Below are positions 44,058-52,900 of a stretch of 64,000 bases of DNA, in pieces. The translations under genes and the position numbers were made by a program. The stretch is from Azospira inquinata. GTDB taxonomy: Bacteria; Pseudomonadota; Gammaproteobacteria; Burkholderiales; Rhodocyclaceae. Under the pieces are notes generated by a model. The model was not told the DNA's origin. It did not search any database and saw only the letters and a list, made by a program, of their open reading frames with translations. The stretch lies in assembly GCF_018905915.1 (NCBI RefSeq), contig NZ_CP064782.1, positions 1,860,001 through 1,924,000 of the forward strand, given 5' to 3'. The first letter of the stretch is position 1. Each line of letters starts with the position of its first letter.

Positions 44058-46064
44058 ATGAATGTTCTGTTTGAAGAAGACGGCGGCTTTAAGACCGGCA
44101 CCCTCCTGGCTGACAACGACACCTCCCTGCAGGTGGAGACGGCCTCCGGCAAGCGCGCCAAGGTCAAAGCGGCGGCCGTATTGCTGCGTTTTAACGATCC
44201 GGCCCCGGGCGCCCTGCTGGAAGCGGCGGCCCCCCTGGCCGAGGGCATCGAAGCGGAATTCCTTTGGGAGTGTTGTGCCGATGGCGAATTTTCTTTTCTT
44301 GATATTGCCCAGGATTACTACGGACAAGCGCCCGGCGCGGTCGAAGCGGCTGCGGTCCTGCTTGCCCTACACGCAGCGCCTATCTACTTCCACCGCAAAG
44401 GTAAGGGCCACTTTCGCAAGGCCCCTCCCGACATTCTCCAGGCTGCTCTGGCCGGTCTTGAAAAAAAGCGTCAGCAGGCGTTAGCTATCGAACGCATGGT
44501 GGAGGAATTGAAGGCCGGGGCTCTGCCCCGGGAATTCTCCCCCCACCTGACCCAGCTGCTCTACAAACCGGACCGGAACCGGCCTGAGACCAAGGCCCTG
44601 GAAGCGGCCTGCGCCGAATTGAGCCTGTCTGCCGCCCATCTCCTGGAAAAATGCGGGGCCGTGCCCTCCAGCCGGGATTACCACTTCCAGCGCTTCCTCT
44701 TTGAATACTTCCCCAAGGGGGTGGATTTTCCCCCGGTGACGGTGAAGCCCATCGCCGACGACCTGCCTTTAGCCACGGTGCGGGCCTTTTCCATCGACGA
44801 TGCGGCCACAACGGAAATCGACGACGCCTTTTCCCTGGAAGCCCTGCCCGGCATCGGCTGGCGCATCGGCATCCACATCGCCGCCCCCGGCCTGGGCATT
44901 CAGCCCGGGGACGAGCTGGATATGATCGCCCGGCAGCGCCTGTCCACGGTCTATATGCCGGGCAACAAAATCACCATGCTGCCCGACCCGGTGGTGGCGG
45001 CCTATACCCTGGCGGAAGGCCAGCCCCGGCCCGCCGTTTCCCTCTACCTGACGGTGGATGAAAACCTGGAAATCCTGAACCAGGAATCCTGCCTGGAGCG
45101 GGTGCCCGTGGCGGCCAATCTGCGCCATCACCAGCTGGAACCCTGGTTCAACGACGCCACCGTGGCCGCCGGTGTGCCCGCCACGGCGGAACAGCTCCCC
45201 TTCCGGGACGAACTGCTGCTTCTCTACCAGTTCGCCTGCCGTTGCGAAGGGCGGCGGGGCAAGCCCTCCGCCACCCAGGGGGTGAATGACTACAACTTTG
45301 AAATTTTCCCCGATGCCGCCGACCCCTCCGGGCGGGGCGACCGGGTGGTCATCAGCGAACGCAAGCGGGGCAGCCCCCTGGATAAGCTGGTGGCGGAACT
45401 GATGATTGTGGCCAACGCCACCTGGGGCGGCCTGCTGGCGGAACACAAAATCGCCTGCGTCTATCGGGCCCAGGTGGGAGGCAAGGTGCGCATGACCACC
45501 TCGCCCCTGCCCCACGAAGGCCTGGGGGTGCCCCAGTACGCCTGGTCCTCCTCCCCCCTGCGGCGCTACGTGGATTTGCTCAACCAATGGCAGCTCATCG
45601 CCTGCCTGCGCAACGACCCCCCCCATTTCGGCACCAAGAGCGAACTGCTCTTCGCCGCCATGCGGGATTTCGACATGACCTACGCCGCCTACAACGACTT
45701 CCAGCGCCAGATGGAGCGCTACTGGTGCCTGCGTTGGCTGGCCCAGGAAGGGGTGAGCACCATTGACGCCACCCTGCGCAAGGAAAATCTGGTCAAGCTG
45801 GACCATCTGCCCCTGCAACAGCGGGTGCCCTCCCTGCCCGAGCTGACTCCGGGCCAGCGGGTGCGCCTCACGGTGGAAGGCTGGGATTACCTGGACCTGG
45901 AATTGAACCTGCGCTACCAGGAAACCCTGGATGAGCCCGGGGCCCCCCTGCCGGTGGCCGAGGAAGAAGGGGACGGGGAAGCGGAAAGCGCTGCCGCTCC
46001 GGAGACTGACGGCGCCACCCCGGGGGACGCCCAGCCCCCCGCCGCCACGGAGCAGGAGGCCTGA
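44058..46064 (+). CDS. RNB-domain exoribonuclease (RNase II family)
   Basis: A 668-residue 3'-5' exoribonuclease-like protein. After a poorly conserved N-terminal region (MNVLFEEDGGFKTGTLLADND, probably a small beta domain), the RNB domain spans about 235-560, with the catalytic Asp cluster in FSIDDAATTEIDDAFSLE, STVYMPGNKITMLP, and the C-terminal YAWSSSPLRRYVDLLNQWQL. A short S1-like tail (RVRLTVEGWDYLDLEL) and an acidic Ala/Glu-rich end follow. It is smaller than RNase R and lacks the usual basic tail. The ATG at 44058 follows the yqiA stop by seven bases. Likely job: RNA decay or processing. Confidence 0.88.
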   Translation: MNVLFEEDGGFKTGTLLADNDTSLQVETASGKRAKVKAAAVLLRFNDPAPGALLEAAAPLAEGIEAEFLWECCADGEFSFLDIAQDYYGQAPGAVEAAAVLLALHAAPIYFHRKGKGHFRKAPPDILQAALAGLEKKRQQALAIERMVEELKAGALPREFSPHLTQLLYKPDRNRPETKALEAACAELSLSAAHLLEKCGAVPSSRDYHFQRFLFEYFPKGVDFPPVTVKPIADDLPLATVRAFSIDDAATTEIDDAFSLEALPGIGWRIGIHIAAPGLGIQPGDELDMIARQRLSTVYMPGNKITMLPDPVVAAYTLAEGQPRPAVSLYLTVDENLEILNQESCLERVPVAANLRHHQLEPWFNDATVAAGVPATAEQLPFRDELLLLYQFACRCEGRRGKPSATQGVNDYNFEIFPDAADPSGRGDRVVISERKRGSPLDKLVAELMIVANATWGGLLAEHKIACVYRAQVGGKVRMTTSPLPHEGLGVPQYAWSSSPLRRYVDLLNQWQLIACLRNDPPHFGTKSELLFAAMRDFDMTYAAYNDFQRQMERYWCLRWLAQEGVSTIDATLRKENLVKLDHLPLQQRVPSLPELTPGQRVRLTVEGWDYLDLELNLRYQETLDEPGAPLPVAEEEGDGEAESAAAPETDGATPGDAQPPAATEQEA

Positions 46065-46071
46065 GGTGCCC

Positions 46072-46956
46072 ATGGCCCGGAAGCAACCCTGGGAATTTTT
46101 CCGCCATTACCTTCCGGCGTCCCTGAATCTGACGGCGGCGATCACCATTTCCCTGGCGGTCCACGCCCTCGTTCTCGCCATCCACTTCACCTCGCCAGAC
46201 CTGTCCCGGGCCTTCAAGGACCGGGCCATGGAAATTGTCCTGGTGAACAGCCGTTCCAGCCACAAGCCCCGGGACACCCAGGCCCTGGCCCAGGCCAATC
46301 TGGACGGGGGCGGCAACACGGCGGAAAACCGCCGGGCCTCCACCCCCTTGCCTCCGTCTCCTCGGCAGCAAGAGGGGACGGAGCTGGAACAGGCCAAGCA
46401 GCGGGTCCAGGCTCTGGAAGCCCAGCAGCGGGCCTTGCTGACCCGGGCCCGCAGCCAGCATCAGGTGGCCCCCCGGTCTGCCAAGGATACCCAACCCGAT
46501 CCCACCCCCAAGCTCTCCGGCCGGGATATGGCCAACAACGCCCTGGCCATGGCCCGTCTGGAAGGGGAGGTGAACAAAAACCTGGACGACTACAACAAGC
46601 GCCCCCGGCGTAAGTTCCTGGGCACCCGCACGTCCGAATACCGCTTTGCCCAGTACATGGAAGACTGGCGCCTCAAGGTGGAGCGGGTGGGCACCCTGAA
46701 TTACCCGGATGCGGCCCGGGGCAAGCTCTACGGCAGCCTGGTGCTGTCCGTTACCATCAATTCGGACGGCAGCGTGGAAAAGGTGGAGCTGGAACGGACT
46801 TCCGGGGAAAAGGTGCTGGATAACGCCGCCCTGCGCATCGTCAAAATGGCCGCCCCCTACGCCCCCTTCCCCCCCGATATCAAGCGGGACGTGGATCAGT
46901 TGGTGATTACCCGCACCTGGTTCTTTACCAGCGGCGACCAGCTCCAGGCCCGCTAA
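46072..46956 (+). CDS. TonB-like energy transducer with C-terminal TonB domain
   Basis: A 294-residue protein anchored by one N-terminal membrane helix ([22 protein letters not shown]), followed by a periplasmic linker with a coiled-coil stretch ([20 protein letters not shown]) and a C-terminal TonB domain (about 205-294: [40 protein letters not shown]). It lacks the long Pro-Glu/Pro-Lys spacer of classical TonB, and no exbB/exbD are near. It may energise outer membrane transport or serve a TonB-like structural role. The ATG at 46072 is used; a GTG two codons earlier (46066) has a better spaced AGGAGG. Confidence 0.82.
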   Translation: MARKQPWEFFRHYLPASLNLTAAITISLAVHALVLAIHFTSPDLSRAFKDRAMEIVLVNSRSSHKPRDTQALAQANLDGGGNTAENRRASTPLPPSPRQQEGTELEQAKQRVQALEAQQRALLTRARSQHQVAPRSAKDTQPDPTPKLSGRDMANNALAMARLEGEVNKNLDDYNKRPRRKFLGTRTSEYRFAQYMEDWRLKVERVGTLNYPDAARGKLYGSLVLSVTINSDGSVEKVELERTSGEKVLDNAALRIVKMAAPYAPFPPDIKRDVDQLVITRTWFFTSGDQLQAR

Positions 46957-46969
46957 TTTCTCCCCCATC

Positions 46970-47782
46970 ATGACCGACCGCTACGCCGTTTTCGGCAATC
47001 CCATCGCCCATAGCAAATCCCCCTTCATCCATGGCCGCTTCGCCGCCGCCACCGGCCAGGATCTGAGTTACGAAGCCCTGCTGGCCCCCAAGGACGATTT
47101 CCCCGGGGCCGTGGCCGCCTTTATTGCCGCCGGGGGCAAGGGGGCCAATGTGACCGTGCCCTTCAAGGAAGAAGCCTTCCGCCTTTGCCAGCGCCGTTCC
47201 CCGCGGGCCGACCTGGCCGGGGCGGTGAATACCCTGGTTTTCCGGGACGGGGAAATTTTCGGGGACAACACGGATGGGGCCGGTCTGGTGCGGGATCTGG
47301 AACATAACCTGGGCCTGAGCTTGGCGGGCAAGCGCCTGTTGCTCCTGGGGGCCGGGGGCGCCGCCCGGGGCGTGCTGGGGCCCCTGCTGGCGGCCAAGCC
47401 CGCCACCCTGGTAATCGCCAACCGGACGCCGGCCAAGGCCGCCGATCTGGCCGCCCGTTTCGCCCACCTGGGGGCGGTGACCGGGGGCGGCTACGGGGAC
47501 ATCCAGGGCGCCTTCGATGTGGTTATTAACGCCACCTCCGCCAGCCTGGGGGGCGATCTGCCACCCCTGCCCGCCGGGGTTTTCGCCCCCGGGGCGGCGG
47601 CCTACGACATGATGTACGGCAAAGGGGACACCCCCTTCCTGGCCTTCGCCCGGCAACAGGGTGCAACCCTGCTGGCGGATGGCCTGGGCATGCTGCTGGA
47701 ACAGGCGGCGGAATCCTTTTTCCTGTGGCGTGGCCTGCGCCCGGACACCGGTGCCCTGCGCCGGGACATGGAGGCGGCATGA
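46970..47782 (+). CDS. aroE: Shikimate dehydrogenase
   Basis: A 270-residue NADPH enzyme that reduces 3-dehydroshikimate to shikimate in aromatic amino acid synthesis. [16 protein letters not shown] binds shikimate through the SKS serines, Lys66 in [13 protein letters not shown] is catalytic, [14 protein letters not shown] carries the catalytic Asp, and [16 protein letters not shown] with [10 protein letters not shown] is the NADP fold. Full length and intact. It sits 13 bases after the tonB-like gene and overlaps mtgA by four bases (ATGA). Confidence 0.97.
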   Translation: MTDRYAVFGNPIAHSKSPFIHGRFAAATGQDLSYEALLAPKDDFPGAVAAFIAAGGKGANVTVPFKEEAFRLCQRRSPRADLAGAVNTLVFRDGEIFGDNTDGAGLVRDLEHNLGLSLAGKRLLLLGAGGAARGVLGPLLAAKPATLVIANRTPAKAADLAARFAHLGAVTGGGYGDIQGAFDVVINATSASLGGDLPPLPAGVFAPGAAAYDMMYGKGDTPFLAFARQQGATLLADGLGMLLEQAAESFFLWRGLRPDTGALRRDMEAA

Positions 47783-48474
47783 GGGGCGTCTGGCGCTGGA
47801 CCAAGCGGGGCCTCTTGGCCCTCATCGCCCTGGGACTGCTCTACCAGTTCTGGCTTTTCGGCTGGGTGCTGTGGTGGAACTGGGTCAATCCCCAGACCAC
47901 CCATTTCCAGGAAATCCGTCTGGCGGAGCTGCGGGAAAAGGACCCGGAGGCGGAGCTGAAAAAGGAATGGGTGGATTACCGGCACATTTCCAATAACCTG
48001 AAGCGGGGCATTATCGCGGCAGAAGACGCCAAGTTCGTCGATCATGAAGGCTTTGACTGGGAAGGCATCCAGAAGGCCATTGAAAAGGATCAGCGCAAGG
48101 GCCGCATCGTGGCCGGTGGCTCCACCATTTCCCAGCAGTTGGCGAAAAACCTGTTCCTCAGTGCTTCCAAGAGTCCCCTGCGCAAGGGGGAAGAAGCCCT
48201 CATCACCCTGATGCTGGAACATGTGATGGATAAGCAGCGCATTTTCGAGATTTATCTCAACGTGGTGGAGTGGGGTAACGGCATTTTTGGCGCGGAAGCC
48301 GCCGCCCGTCATTACTTCGGCGTTTCCGCCAACCATCTGTCCGCCTCCCAGGCCGCCAAGCTGGCCGCCATGCTGCCCAATCCCCGCTATTACGACCAGC
48401 ACCGCAATGCTCCGGGCCTGATGCGCAAGACCGCCATTATCCAGGCCCGGATGCCCGCCGCCGACCTGCCCTAG
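47779..48474 (+). CDS. mtgA: Monofunctional biosynthetic peptidoglycan transglycosylase
   Basis: A 231-residue GT51 enzyme that polymerises lipid II into glycan strands at the outer face of the inner membrane. A membrane anchor ([22 protein letters not shown]) is followed by the catalytic block [17 protein letters not shown] (Glu82 as base), [16 protein letters not shown], and the second-acid region [20 protein letters not shown]. No transpeptidase domain, as expected. The ATG overlaps the aroE stop, fixing the start. A terminator follows the gene. Confidence 0.96.
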   Translation: MRGVWRWTKRGLLALIALGLLYQFWLFGWVLWWNWVNPQTTHFQEIRLAELREKDPEAELKKEWVDYRHISNNLKRGIIAAEDAKFVDHEGFDWEGIQKAIEKDQRKGRIVAGGSTISQQLAKNLFLSASKSPLRKGEEALITLMLEHVMDKQRIFEIYLNVVEWGNGIFGAEAAARHYFGVSANHLSASQAAKLAAMLPNPRYYDQHRNAPGLMRKTAIIQARMPAADLP

Positions 48475-48493
48475 GCTGGACGAACTGGCTCCG

Positions 48494-48568
48494 AAAAAGC
48501 CCCCCAAATAGGCCTGAAAAATGGCCAGGAAAAAGGCCCTAGAAAAGAGGCGGGATAGGGGCTTTTTT
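48494..48568 (+). terminator. Terminator after mtgA, with interior hairpins
   Basis: AAAAAGCCCC at 48494-48503 pairs with GGGGCTTTTTT at 48558-48568, closing a long loop that contains several GGCC elements able to form small hairpins. The T-run makes it an intrinsic terminator for the yqiA-to-mtgA group. The large loop is unusual. Confidence 0.65.
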
Positions 48569-48696
48569 CCGCCCCCCTGCCAGCCCCTCCGGGGGGCTGG
48601 CCCCGACCACCTTTTTTTGTTCGTAAACGGCGTGTTTAGGGCCATGGGACGGGGCGGGGAGTGTTAAAATCCCCCATCTATTTTGCGCACCGCACC

Positions 48697-50139
48697 ATGA
48701 GCGAAGAACTCCGTCACGCTGATGCCGAAGCCCTGCAGGAAAGCCTGACGGTGGTGCAGACCCTCCTTGCCCGGCACAAGCTGGTGGAGGAACTGTTGCG
48801 CAAGCAGGATATGCCCCGTCAGGAGCTGGTGGCCTCCATGGTCCACCGGCAGCACCTCACCGAGCTGCGCCAGAAACTGGAGCAGATGCACCCGGCGGAC
48901 GTGGCCTATGTGCTGGAAGCCCTGCCCCTGGAAGACCGGCTCACGGTCTGGGACCTGGTCAAGGCCGAGCGGGACGGGGAAATCCTCCTGGAAGTCTCCG
49001 ATGCGGTGCGGGAAACCCTCATCGCCCACATGGACTCGGAAGAGCTGGTGGCCGCCGCAGAGACTCTGGATGCGGATGAACTGGCCGATTTGGCGCCGGA
49101 CCTGCCCCATGAGGTGATTCAGGACGTCTTCCAGGCCCTGCCCGTGGAAGAGCGGGAACAGCTCCGTTCCGCCATGTCCTATCCGGAAGACGCCGTGGGC
49201 GCCCTGATGGACTTTGACATGGTCACGGTGCGGGAAGACGTGACTCTGGAAGTGGTGCTCCGCTATCTGCGCCGTTTCGACGAACTGCCCGACCACACCG
49301 ACCAGCTTTTTGTGATTGACCGGGAAGGCCTCCTCAAAGGGGTGCTGCCTTTCAACCGCCTGCTGGTCAATGACCAGGACGTGGAAGTCCATACCATCAT
49401 GGTCTCCGACTTCATCAAGCTCCATCCGGATGATGCGGCGGAAGAGGTGGCCCAGGCCTTCGAACGTTACGACCTGGTGAGCGCCCCGGTGGTGGACAGC
49501 CACGACAAGCTGGTGGGCCGGGTGACCGTGAATACGGTGGTGGACTTCATCCGGGAAGAATCGGACAGCGAATTGCTGGCCCAGGCCGGTTTGCGGGAAG
49601 AGGAAGACATTTTCGCCTCGGTCTGGAATTCGGTGAAAAACCGCTGGACCTGGCTGGCCATCAATCTGGTCACCGCCTTCATCGCCTCCCGGGTGATCGG
49701 CGCCTTTGAAGGTTCCATCGAAAAACTGGTGGCCCTGGCCGCCCTCATGCCCATCGTCGCCGGTATCGGTGGCAATTCGGGCAATCAGACCATTACCATG
49801 ATTGTGCGGGCCATCGCCCTGGGCCAGATCCAGCCGGAGAGCGCCCGCCGTCTGCTGCACAAGGAATTAGGGGTATCCCTCATCAACGGCCTGGTATGGG
49901 GTGGTTTGCTGGGGGTAGTGGCCTGGTGGCTCTACGGCTCGGTGCACCTGGGCATGGTGATGACGGCCGCCATGACCCTCAATCTGCTTCTGGCGGCCAC
50001 CGTGGGGGTGATTATTCCCATGACCATGCACCGCCTGGGCCGGGACCCGGCGGTGGGCTCCTCGGTGATGATTACGGCCGTCACCGATTCCGGAGGCTTT
50101 TTCATTTTCCTCGGTCTGGCCACCCTGTTCCTGCTCTGA
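48697..50139 (+). CDS. mgtE: Magnesium transporter MgtE
   Basis: A 480-residue Mg2+ channel/transporter. The cytosolic N domain (about 1-130) has the typical helical repeats around LEQMHPADVAYVLEALPLED; a pair of CBS domains (about 135-265, with SYPEDAVGALMDFDMVTVRED and KLVGRVTVNTVVDF) senses Mg2+; the membrane part has five helices with the signature PIVAGIGGNSGNQTITMIVRA. Full length. The ATG at 48697 is used; the frame is open 12 codons further. TTAAAAT at 48664 may be a -10 box. No M-box riboswitch is visible in the 120-base leader. Confidence 0.94.
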   Translation: MSEELRHADAEALQESLTVVQTLLARHKLVEELLRKQDMPRQELVASMVHRQHLTELRQKLEQMHPADVAYVLEALPLEDRLTVWDLVKAERDGEILLEVSDAVRETLIAHMDSEELVAAAETLDADELADLAPDLPHEVIQDVFQALPVEEREQLRSAMSYPEDAVGALMDFDMVTVREDVTLEVVLRYLRRFDELPDHTDQLFVIDREGLLKGVLPFNRLLVNDQDVEVHTIMVSDFIKLHPDDAAEEVAQAFERYDLVSAPVVDSHDKLVGRVTVNTVVDFIREESDSELLAQAGLREEEDIFASVWNSVKNRWTWLAINLVTAFIASRVIGAFEGSIEKLVALAALMPIVAGIGGNSGNQTITMIVRAIALGQIQPESARRLLHKELGVSLINGLVWGGLLGVVAWWLYGSVHLGMVMTAAMTLNLLLAATVGVIIPMTMHRLGRDPAVGSSVMITAVTDSGGFFIFLGLATLFLL

Positions 50140-50170
50140 ACCGGGGACAGTCAAGTTTTTCTCCCCATGA

Positions 50171-50196
50171 AAAAAGGCGCCCTCGGGCGCCTTTTG
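50171..50196. terminator. Bidirectional terminator between mgtE and the HDOD gene
   Basis: GGCGCCC-TC-GGGCGCC (50176-50191) is flanked by AAAAAA on the left and TTTT on the right, so it can end transcripts from both convergent genes. Confidence 0.9.
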
Positions 50197-50214
50197 CTTG
50201 AGTGATGGACCCGC

Positions 50215-51081
50215 TCAGGCGACCGCTCCCCGGGCCGAGTTGAGCTTGAACAGTACGTCTTCCACCAGATCGTCCATGTCCATGTCGCTCAGGCCAAAGT
50301 AGCGGGCCACGATGGCCTTGCCTTTGATCCAGTCCCCTTCCTCCGCATTGATCCGCAGGAAGCTGCCCACAATGCGTTCCGCCACCAGGCCCAGGCCGAT
50401 CAGGGTGCAGCTTTCCCCGGGCAGTTCTCCAGTTTCCAGCACGGCGAAATCGTGGTGGCAGAGAATAGCCCGGGTGAGGTTTTCCGGCAGGCCCCAGTTG
50501 CGCCCCAGCAGATAGCCGATAACCGCGTGGTTGGTGCCGTGGCGCTCTTCCTCCACCTGGGTGAAGGGGCGCAGGGTGTCCTGGTTGGCCAGACCCAGGG
50601 TCAGCTTGTAGTCGTCAAAGCGGCGCATCAGCAGAGGCAGGCCGCAATCGTGAAACAGGCCGAAGGTATAGGCCGTTTCCCGCTTGGTTCCGGGCAGGGA
50701 ACGGGCCAGCTGGGCGCAGACCCCGGCGGTATAGGTGGCCGTATCCCAAAATCGTTCCAGGGTAGGCTGGCCGTCCCCATTGGCCAGGGCGGTTTGCAAC
50801 AGCTGGTTGATGACCAGACTGAGTACATTGTTGAAGCCCAGCAGGCGCAGGGCTTCCGCCACGGATTCCAGGGGCCGGGTGGTGCCGAAAAGGGGGGAAT
50901 TGGCGCACTTGATGACCCCGGCGGCCAGGGCCACATCCTTGCTGATGAGTCGGGTGACCGTGGTGTCGTTAATCCGGTCTTTGCGCATTTCCCGGCTCAG
51001 GGCAGCCAGGACGGAGGGGCAGGGGGGAATGGTGATGCCGTTCAGCAGTTTGCCGACGGCCTGTTCGTCTATGGTTTGCAT
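50215..51081 (-). CDS. HDOD-domain signalling protein
   Basis: A 288-residue protein dominated by an HDOD domain (about 15-215): IPPCPSVLAALSREM, VTRLISKDVALAAGVIKCANSPLFG, LRLLGFNNVLSLVINQLLQ and TFGLFHDCGLPLLMRRFD. The metal-binding His-Asp pairs of true HD phosphohydrolases are mostly missing, as is usual for HDOD. Such proteins act in c-di-GMP, chemotaxis or stress signalling, often without catalysis. No effector domain is fused. The ATG at 51081 is preferred over the TTG three codons earlier. It is a single gene between two terminators; partner unknown. Confidence 0.85.
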   Translation of the reverse strand: MQTIDEQAVGKLLNGITIPPCPSVLAALSREMRKDRINDTTVTRLISKDVALAAGVIKCANSPLFGTTRPLESVAEALRLLGFNNVLSLVINQLLQTALANGDGQPTLERFWDTATYTAGVCAQLARSLPGTKRETAYTFGLFHDCGLPLLMRRFDDYKLTLGLANQDTLRPFTQVEEERHGTNHAVIGYLLGRNWGLPENLTRAILCHHDFAVLETGELPGESCTLIGLGLVAERIVGSFLRINAEEGDWIKGKAIVARYFGLSDMDMDDLVEDVLFKLNSARGAVA

Positions 51082-51190
51082 GGTCTGCAAAGGGGCTGGC
51101 GGCCTGGGCCGCGAGATGGTTTATGGTTGTAAGGCTGAATGTTACCGACTTATACGCGATTTGTGCCGCCCGGACGCTGACGCCTGTCAT

Positions 51191-51221
51191 AAAAAATGCC
51201 CCCTGGCGGCTACCAGGGGGC
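51191..51221 (-). terminator. Terminator after nitronate monooxygenase gene
   Basis: On the minus strand GCCCCCTGG and CCAGGGGGC form a perfect nine-base stem with a six-base loop, followed after one base by six Ts. It lies 51 bases after the stop at 51272. Confidence 0.9.
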
Positions 51222-51271
51222 CTGTCGCTCCTTTCGCCCCTTTTACCCGGGGCGGGGGGGGGCCCAACCCC

Positions 51272-52216
51272 TTAGGCTTTCAGGGCCGGGGAGGGGGGTA
51301 GGGCGCAGGCCTGGGCGTATTCCCGAGCAAGCCGGTCCACCAGTTCGGCCACAGGGGGAACGTCCCGAATGCCGGAAACGCCGTGGCCGGCGCTCCACAC
51401 GTCCCGCCAGGCCTTGGCCTCATCCCCCCCGTAGGCGTGGGCCGGGGCGGTGCCTTCCCGAAGGCTTTCCCGGGTGTAGCCGGCCTTTTCCAGACTGGGC
51501 CAGAGAAAATTGGCCGGGGTGCCGGAAATGGCCGGGGTGTAGACGATGTCGTCCGCCGTGGCCCCCACCAGCATTTCCTTGTAGCCCGCCTGGGCCCGGG
51601 ATTCCCGGGTGGCGATGAAGCGGGTGCCCAGGTAGGCCAGGTCCGCCCCCAGGGCTTCTGCGGCCCGGATGCCGTAGCCGTCGGAAATGGCGCCTCCCAG
51701 GATCAGGGGGCCGTCCCAGAACTGGCGGATTTCCCGTACCAGGGCAAAGGGGCTCTGGGGCCCGGCGTGGCCCCCGGCCCCGGCGCCGACGCAGATAATG
51801 CCGTCGGCCCCGCCGGCCAGGGCCTTCTGGGCGTGTTTGGCATGGATCACGTCGGAGAAGACCAGGCCGCCGTAGTCATGGACCGCCGCCACCACCGGGG
51901 CCGGATTGCCCAGGCTGGTGATGACGAAGGGCACCCGGTGGGCCACCACCCGGTCCAGGTCCGCCGTCAGGCGGGCATTGGAGGGATGGACGATGAGATT
52001 GACCCCGTAGGGGGCGTCCTGGGGCCCCAGGGCCCGGTTGAGCTGATCCAGCCAGTCATCCAGCTGTTCGGCGGGACGGGCATTGAGGGCGGGAAAGGTG
52101 CCGGCGACTCCGGCCCGGCAGGTGGCCAGGACCAGTTCCGGTCCGGAGACCAGGAACATGGGGGCGGCAATGGCGGGCACGGCAAGGCGCCCCTGGAACA
52201 AGGGGGGAATGGGCAT
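51272..52216 (-). CDS. Nitronate monooxygenase (2-nitropropane dioxygenase family)
   Basis: A 314-residue FMN enzyme with a TIM-barrel fold that oxidises alkyl nitronates such as propionate 3-nitronate. Landmarks are LAVPAIAAPMFLVSGPELVLATCRAG, VNLIVHPSNARL, VISSLGNP-like sequence, the GADGIICVGAGAGGHAGPQSPFALV phosphate-binding block containing the likely catalytic His, and GGAISDGYGIRAAEALGADLAYLGTRF (cited in part). Length fits the smaller bacterial class. Short flavin enzymes of this family also include enoyl reductases (FabK), so the name is by family. It is a single gene with its own terminator. Confidence 0.87.
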   Translation of the reverse strand: MPIPPLFQGRLAVPAIAAPMFLVSGPELVLATCRAGVAGTFPALNARPAEQLDDWLDQLNRALGPQDAPYGVNLIVHPSNARLTADLDRVVAHRVPFVITSLGNPAPVVAAVHDYGGLVFSDVIHAKHAQKALAGGADGIICVGAGAGGHAGPQSPFALVREIRQFWDGPLILGGAISDGYGIRAAEALGADLAYLGTRFIATRESRAQAGYKEMLVGATADDIVYTPAISGTPANFLWPSLEKAGYTRESLREGTAPAHAYGGDEAKAWRDVWSAGHGVSGIRDVPPVAELVDRLAREYAQACALPPSPALKA

Positions 52217-52350
52217 GGCTCTGTCTCCTGATGTTGTTGTAGACGAACCCGGCCCCTTCCCCCGCCGGACCTCGGCGGCAACTCGGAAGCCTGGGGGCAG
52301 CCCTTAGGCCGCGCCCCTCCCCGCCGTGGCAGGGAGAAAACACCGGGTTC

Positions 52351-52851
52351 TCAGTCGAGGTACGACCGGGCAGCCTCGAAGCGATCCGCGAAATAGCGGC
52401 TGCTCAGACTGTCGATACGGATTTTGCCATTGGAATTCGGCGCATGCACGAACCGGTTGTCGCCGATATAGATGCCCACGTGGGAATAGGGGCGATTGAG
52501 GGTGTTGAAAAAGACCAGATCCCCCGGCCGCAGGGAATCCCGGGGAATTTCGTGGCCCCGGCGGGCGATGTCGGCGGCGGAGCCTTCCACCCGCAGCCCG
52601 GCGGCCTGGCGGTAAATGTAGGAGACCATGCCGCTGCAATCCAAGCCCGCCTCCGGGTTTTTGCCGCCGAAACGATAGCCCGTGTCCAGGAGTCCAAGGG
52701 CGTAGAGTACGACTTCCTGAGCCTTCTCCCCGGGGGGCTGGTGGGGCACGGTGCGATAACCGGTGCGCGCCGGGCTACTGCCGGTGGGCAAACCACCGCA
52801 GCCGGCCAGGACCAGAGCAATGCTAAGGAAGAGGATTAGGTTTCGTAGCAT
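52351..52851 (-). CDS. NlpC/P60-family lipoprotein, probable peptidoglycan endopeptidase
   Basis: A 166-residue lipoprotein: signal peptide with lipobox LVLAGC (lipidated Cys18), then one NlpC/P60 domain. The catalytic cysteine is Cys72 in GLDCSGMVSYIYRQ, His124 is in YSHVGIYIG, and His136 in RFVHAPN completes the triad. It would cut D-Glu/meso-DAP links in peptidoglycan stem peptides (Spr/MepS type) from the periplasmic face of the outer membrane. The ATG is 49 bases from the divergent gabD start, and a promoter-like pair at 52859-52886 would give a transcript with almost no leader. Confidence 0.92.
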   Translation of the reverse strand: MLRNLILFLSIALVLAGCGGLPTGSSPARTGYRTVPHQPPGEKAQEVVLYALGLLDTGYRFGGKNPEAGLDCSGMVSYIYRQAAGLRVEGSAADIARRGHEIPRDSLRPGDLVFFNTLNRPYSHVGIYIGDNRFVHAPNSNGKIRIDSLSSRYFADRFEAARSYLD

Positions 52852-52858
52852 AACTATA

Positions 52859-52886
52859 AGTATAAACGTCAATTTTTCTGATTCAA
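52859..52886 (-). promoter_or_regulatory. Predicted sigma-70 promoter of the NlpC/P60 gene
   Basis: On the minus strand TTGAAT (52886-52881) and TATACT (52864-52859) are separated by 16 bases. Initiation about seven bases after the -10 box would be at or next to the ATG at 52851, giving a leaderless or nearly leaderless mRNA. Confidence 0.5.
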
Positions 52887-52900
52887 GCCTAGGAGTGGTC

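Noticed and set aside
48577..48696. M-box Mg2+ riboswitch before mgtE
   Set aside because: The leader is short and does not show the conserved M-box elements.
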